DNA from: Bog-532 sp963830385
Lineage (GTDB): Bacteria; Actinomycetota; Actinomycetes; Streptosporangiales; Streptosporangiaceae
NCBI GenBank assembly: GCA_963830385.1
Contig: CAWHMD010000008.1
Location: 682,001-746,000 of the forward strand
Direction: 5' to 3'
DNA length: 64,000 nt
In this document: positions 60,819-64,000 of the stretch, in pieces
Layout of the letters: every line of letters begins with the position of its first letter
Position numbering within the stretch: position 1 is the stretch's first letter
Notes under the pieces: generated by a model
Seen by the model: only the letters and a program-made list of their open reading frames with translations
What the model was told of the DNA's origin: nothing
Databases searched by the model: none
Translations under genes and position numbers: made by a program

Positions 60819-61966
60819 CGGGTTCCCTTCTGGAGCGCACGGGCGATGACCATGCGCTGGATCTGGTTCGTGCCCTCGAAGATCTGCGGCACCTTGGCCT
60901 CGCGCAGGTAGCGTTCGGCCGGGAAGTCCCGGGTGTACCCGGCCCCGCCCAGCACCTGCACCGCGTCCGTGGTGACCCGCATGGCCATGTCGGTGGCCAC
61001 CAGTTTGGCAATCGACGCCTGCCGGTGGAACGGCAGCCCCCGGTCCCGGCGCCGGGCGGCGTCCAGGTAGGTGGCCCGGGCCGACTCCACCCCGGCGGCC
61101 ATGTCGGCCAGCATGAACTGCAGGCCCTGGAAATCGATGATCGGCTGACCGAACTGGGTGCGGCCCCGGGCGTACCCGACCGCCTCGTCCAGCGCGGCCT
61201 GGGCGAGGCCGACCGCGCAGGCGGCGATGCCCAGCCGGCCGGAGTCCAGCGCCTCCAGCGCGATCTTCAGGCCCTGGCCTTCGGCGCCCATCAGCCGGGC
61301 GGCCGGGACCCGGGCCTGGTCGAGCAGCAGCTGCGCGGTGGGCGAGCCGGTCAGGCCCATCTTGTGTTCGGGCGCCGCGAACCCCAGGCCCGGGGTGCCC
61401 GCGTCCATCAGCAGGCAGCTGATCCCGCGCCCGCCGTCGTCGCCGGTCCGCACCATCACCGTGTAGAAGTCCGCGTGACCGGCGTGCGTGATCCACGCCT
61501 TGGTCCCGTTCAGCACGTAGTCGTCCCCGTCCCGGACCGCCCGGGCGGACAGCGCGGCCGCGTCCGACCCGGCCTGCGGCTCGGACAGCGCGTAGGCGCC
61601 GAGCAGGTCACCACCGAGCTGGGCGGGCAGCCAGGCGTCCCGCTGTTCGTCGGTCCCGAACCGGGCCAGCGGGAAGCAGGCCATCGTGTGCACCGACAGC
61701 CCGACCCCGACGGTCATCCAGGCCGCGGCGATCTCCTCCAGCGCCTGCAGGTACACCTCGTAGCCGACGTCACCGCCGCCCCAGCGCTCCGGGTAGGGCA
61801 GCCCCAGCAGCCCGCTCTTGCCCAGCAGCCTGAACTTCTCGCGCGGGAACCGGGCATCGGCCTCGTACTCGCTGGCGATCGGCTTCAGTTCGTCCTGCGC
61901 GATCTCCCGCGCCAGCGCGACCAGCGCCTCGGCTTCGTCATCGGGCAGCATCCGCTCTACCGGCAT
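60815..61966 (-). CDS. Acyl-CoA dehydrogenase (medium/short-chain type)
   Basis: This 383-residue enzyme has EPQAGSDAAALSARAVRDGD, GRTQFGQPIIDFQGLQFMLA and the C-terminal YTRDFPAERYLREAKVPQIF / EGTNQIQRMVIARAL with the catalytic-region Glu and FAD-binding residues. It is co-transcribed with the SDR gene and is divergent from an HxlR regulator that probably controls it. Confidence 0.94.
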   Translation of the reverse strand: MPVERMLPDDEAEALVALAREIAQDELKPIASEYEADARFPREKFRLLGKSGLLGLPYPERWGGGDVGYEVYLQALEEIAAAWMTVGVGLSVHTMACFPLARFGTDEQRDAWLPAQLGGDLLGAYALSEPQAGSDAAALSARAVRDGDDYVLNGTKAWITHAGHADFYTVMVRTGDDGGRGISCLLMDAGTPGLGFAAPEHKMGLTGSPTAQLLLDQARVPAARLMGAEGQGLKIALEALDSGRLGIAACAVGLAQAALDEAVGYARGRTQFGQPIIDFQGLQFMLADMAAGVESARATYLDAARRRDRGLPFHRQASIAKLVATDMAMRVTTDAVQVLGGAGYTRDFPAERYLREAKVPQIFEGTNQIQRMVIARALQKGTR

Positions 61967-62053
61967 GAACCAACGCTAATCCCTGACCGCGGCATCGCGC
62001 TCGCGCAGGCGGCGGGCACCAACAGGTTAATAGCTGAAAGAGAGTAGTTTACA

Positions 62054-62084
62054 GATAGTATCTATCAACCAGTATTATTGGGGT
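62054..62084 (+). promoter_or_regulatory. HxlR operator and leaderless promoter
   Basis: GATAG-TAT-CTATC, a perfect palindrome, occupies 62054-62066. A -10 box TATTAT follows at 62073-62078, six bases before GTG 62085. The palindrome overlaps the place of the -35, so a protein binding it would block transcription and, being between divergent genes, could also act on the acyl-CoA dehydrogenase. Confidence 0.65.
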
Positions 62085-62774
62085 GTGACCCGGAACGTTC
62101 GCACCTACGACCACTTCTGCCTGGTGGCACGGACCCTGGAGCTCGTCGGCGACCGCTGGAGCCTGCTGGTGATCCGCGACCTGATCACCGGCCCCAAACG
62201 ATTCACCGACCTGATCGACCGGCTCGGCGGCATCACGCCCAAGACCCTCAGCCAGCGGCTCAGCGACCTCACCGGATCCGGCCTGGTCACCGTGGACCGC
62301 GAGCCCGGCCGGCGCGAGGTCTGGTACCAGCTGACGCCGGCCGGGGCCGATCTCTGGCCGGTCATCGACGACCTCAACAACTGGGGGATGCGCCACGCCT
62401 GGCGCTTTCCCAATCCCGGCGAGCCGCTGCACGCCGAGCACCTGCTCCGCAGCGCCATCCAGGCCATCGACCTCGAGGCCGGCGACCACCGGCCGGCCCG
62501 CTGGCACTTCCGGGCCGACGGGGCGGACTACGTGGCCGAAAGCGACGGCCAGCGCTGGTCGCTGACCATGCAGGCGCCGGCCGCCGCGGCCGACGTCACG
62601 ATCACCGCGACCACCCGGGCCCTGACCACGCTCATCTTCGCCGGGTCAGATGCCGAGACCGTCATCACCGGCGACGCCGGCGCCGTCGAGCGGTTCCGCG
62701 CGCTGATCGGCACCCTGGCCACCGTCGTGCAGCCGGGCGACGGGGGCGGCGGCCAGCACCAGCAGGCCAGTTAG
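62085..62774 (+). CDS. HxlR family regulator with C-terminal SCP2-like domain
   Basis: This 229-residue protein has an HxlR winged helix at about 5-105 (FCLVARTLELVGDRWSLLVI, RDLITGPKRFTDLIDRLGGI, TPKTLSQRLSDLTGSGLV) and a second domain with an SCP2-like pattern (WSLTMQAPAAAADVTITATT, RALTTLIFAGSDAETVITGD). The lipid-binding-like domain may sense an acyl-CoA or fatty acid, which fits the divergent dehydrogenase. The last 43 codons overlap the MFS gene on the other strand. Confidence 0.88.
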   Translation: MTRNVRTYDHFCLVARTLELVGDRWSLLVIRDLITGPKRFTDLIDRLGGITPKTLSQRLSDLTGSGLVTVDREPGRREVWYQLTPAGADLWPVIDDLNNWGMRHAWRFPNPGEPLHAEHLLRSAIQAIDLEAGDHRPARWHFRADGADYVAESDGQRWSLTMQAPAAAADVTITATTRALTTLIFAGSDAETVITGDAGAVERFRALIGTLATVVQPGDGGGGQHQQAS

Positions 62775-63878
62775 GGCGAACGCGGCCGGGTAGCCGGTGT
62801 GGCCGGCCAGCAGGCCGAAGGCGACCGGCCCGGCGCCGTAGCCGGCGTCGTAGGCGAAGTTCCACAGCGCGCTGGCCCTGGCCTCCGGCAGCCGGTCGAG
62901 CAGCAGCGCGAACGTCGAGCTCTCGATCATCCCGAACCCGGCCCCGAACAGCACCATGCTGGCGAAGATCAGCGCCGGCGACGCCAGCCCGATCATCGCG
63001 GCCAGGCCGGCCGCGGCCGCGATCACCGCGGGCACCAGCAGCCGGGTGTGACCGTACCGGTCGCCGTAGCGGCCGGCCTGCCAGCGGCTGAGCGTCGCCA
63101 CGATCGACTGGACGAGCAGGGCGGCCGAGGCGAGGTTGCTGGGGATCCCCTTGGCCAGCGGCAGGAACGAGTCGATCACGCCGGCCGCGATCGTGCAGGC
63201 GGCGAAGATCAGCGCCAGCCGGAGCCCGGCGCCCGCCCGCGGCCGGTCGTGCGCGCCGCCCGCGCTGCCGGTGGCGGCGCTCCGGCCGGGCAGCCAGCGG
63301 ATCGCGGCCAGCGGCAGCAGGCCGGCCACGGCCGCCATCGCCGCTACCGCCGTGGTCAGGTGATGCCCGGCCAGCCAGACCCCGGCCGGCAGCGCGAGCA
63401 CGGCCGGTACGCCGGAGACCAGGCCGAGCAGCCCGAGCCCCTCGCCGCGCCGTTCCGGCGGCATCAGCGAGGCGGCCAGCGCACCGGTGGCGACCCCGCA
63501 CAGGCCGAAGCCGAGGCCGCGCACGAAGCTGACGGCCAGCATGACCGCCTGCGGCTCGCGGATCAGCAGCAGCAGGGCCGGAAGGCCGAGCAGGCCGGCC
63601 CCGGCGCCGATCATCGCGCGGTAGCCGAGCCACCGGATCCCGACGGCCGCGAACGCCTCCGCGACCACCGTGCCGAGCAGCAGCGAGCCGGTCAGCAGGC
63701 CGGCCCCGGAGCTGCTGCCCCCGGCCGCCGCGGCCAGCATCGGCATCACCGACAGCAGCAGGAAAAAGCTGGTCAGCGACGAAAACTCGGCCACGAAGGC
63801 GACGGCCAGCGGCAGGCTGAGGAGCCGGGCCGGTGCGTCGTCGCGAGCGGCGGGCGGAGCGGGGGTGAGAGTGCTCAT
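62646..63878 (-). CDS. MFS transporter
   Basis: From ATG 63878 the product is 410 residues with about twelve hydrophobic helices and an MFS loop-like signature (LPEARASALWNFAYDAG). It resembles drug/metabolite exporters. The last 40 residues (VARLHDGGQGADQRAEPLDG) are polar and read antisense to the HxlR gene, suggesting loss of an earlier stop. A -10-like TACTGT is six bases before the start. Confidence 0.86.
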   Translation of the reverse strand: MSTLTPAPPAARDDAPARLLSLPLAVAFVAEFSSLTSFFLLLSVMPMLAAAAGGSSSGAGLLTGSLLLGTVVAEAFAAVGIRWLGYRAMIGAGAGLLGLPALLLLIREPQAVMLAVSFVRGLGFGLCGVATGALAASLMPPERRGEGLGLLGLVSGVPAVLALPAGVWLAGHHLTTAVAAMAAVAGLLPLAAIRWLPGRSAATGSAGGAHDRPRAGAGLRLALIFAACTIAAGVIDSFLPLAKGIPSNLASAALLVQSIVATLSRWQAGRYGDRYGHTRLLVPAVIAAAAGLAAMIGLASPALIFASMVLFGAGFGMIESSTFALLLDRLPEARASALWNFAYDAGYGAGPVAFGLLAGHTGYPAAFALTGLLVLAAAPVARLHDGGQGADQRAEPLDGAGVAGDDGLGI

Positions 63879-63884
63879 AACTGG

Positions 63885-63890
63885 ACAGTA
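63885..63890 (-). promoter_or_regulatory. Divergent leaderless promoters between MFS and MocR-like gene
   Basis: On the minus strand TACTGT (63890-63885) lies six bases before ATG 63878. On the plus strand TAAGGT (63911-63916) lies eight bases before ATG 63925. The two starts are only 46 bp apart, so the promoters overlap back to back. Confidence 0.55.
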
Positions 63891-63924
63891 GGAGGCAACC
63901 GGCACCCTGGTAAGGTCCAATTCT

Positions 63925-64000
63925 ATGACGATTGAGTGGTCCGGTTTGGGCCCGGAGCTGCTCGTGCGGCTGGACCGCTCGGCTCCGGAGCCGCTGCGCG
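63925..64000 (+). CDS. MocR/GntR-type gene start (runs off window)
   Basis: ATG 63925 opens MTIEWSGLGPELLVRLDRSA then PEPLR, the usual beginning of MocR-like proteins (GntR DNA-binding plus aminotransferase-like domain). Only 25 residues are visible. It is divergent from the MFS gene, a common arrangement for a regulator and its exporter. Confidence 0.6.
   Translation, partial: MTIEWSGLGPELLVRLDRSAPEPLR

Overview
The window is high-GC DNA with strong codon-position bias from an actinobacterium. The gcvP / two MerR / DUF151 / FHA cluster, a cvn conservon, ThyX, a FolP2-type protein, a DUF222-HNH protein, an F420-type PPOX protein and many leaderless genes with a TAnnnT -10 box all point that way. 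A filamentous group such as Streptosporangiales or relatives is likely, but genus cannot be fixed from the sequence.

Layout. 1-5.3 kb: 5' part of a ferric-reductase-like gene, an internally deleted alpha/beta-hydrolase relic, a hypothetical, and gcvP behind a glycine riboswitch. 5.3-8.1 kb: MerR, DUF151 nuclease, FtsR-type MerR and GarA-type FHA genes in the mycobacterial Rv1827-Rv1832 order, without gcvH. 8.6-15.6 kb: sugar nucleotidyltransferase/PMM-like fusion, CDP-alcohol transferase, RlmA-type rRNA methyltransferase (apparent CTG start), MetE-like protein and GT87. 15.6-28.4 kb: CcdA, a class I amidotransferase lacking its Cys, flavohemoglobin, ThyX, a TrpE-TrpG fusion behind a complete Trp attenuator, FUSC exporter, methyltransferase, SRPBCC, XdhC and an epimerase-like protein.

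28.7-33.6 kb: a conservon (soluble kinase-like CvnA, roadblock CvnB, DUF742 CvnC, GTPase CvnD) followed by a StyA-like flavin monooxygenase. 33.7-37.7 kb: an Asp23 envelope-stress region. Its plus-strand cassette is visibly decaying (DUF2273, a second Asp23, DUF6286 and AmaP are deleted, frameshifted or truncated), while the facing minus-strand operon (ECF sigma, zinc-finger-Asp23 fusion, Asp23) looks intact. The fusion looks like a soluble anti-sigma factor carrying an envelope-stress domain and is the best candidate here for an under-described system.

37.6-48.4 kb: GtrA, methyltransferase, LysR/SnoaL divergent pair, DUF222-HNH protein next to a 24-bp tandem repeat, a frameshifted P450, GH13, MalY-type lyase, RHH protein, VOC protein and a second methyltransferase. 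48.4-53.6 kb: divergent acyl-CoA modules (ACAD and thiolase; crotonase, TesB and CaiB). 53.6-64 kb: a second ECF/anti-sigma pair, PPOX, a deleted PaaI thioesterase, a Memo/LigB-like protein with an apparent CTG start, FolP2, a TauD gene with an amber codon, a sulfonate/nitrate-type binding lipoprotein, SDR and ACAD, an HxlR regulator, an MFS exporter and the start of a MocR/GntR-type gene.

Recurring themes are small gene-inactivating lesions (at least seven loci), leaderless promoters, CTG starts coupled to an upstream stop, and RNA-level control of amino-acid genes.
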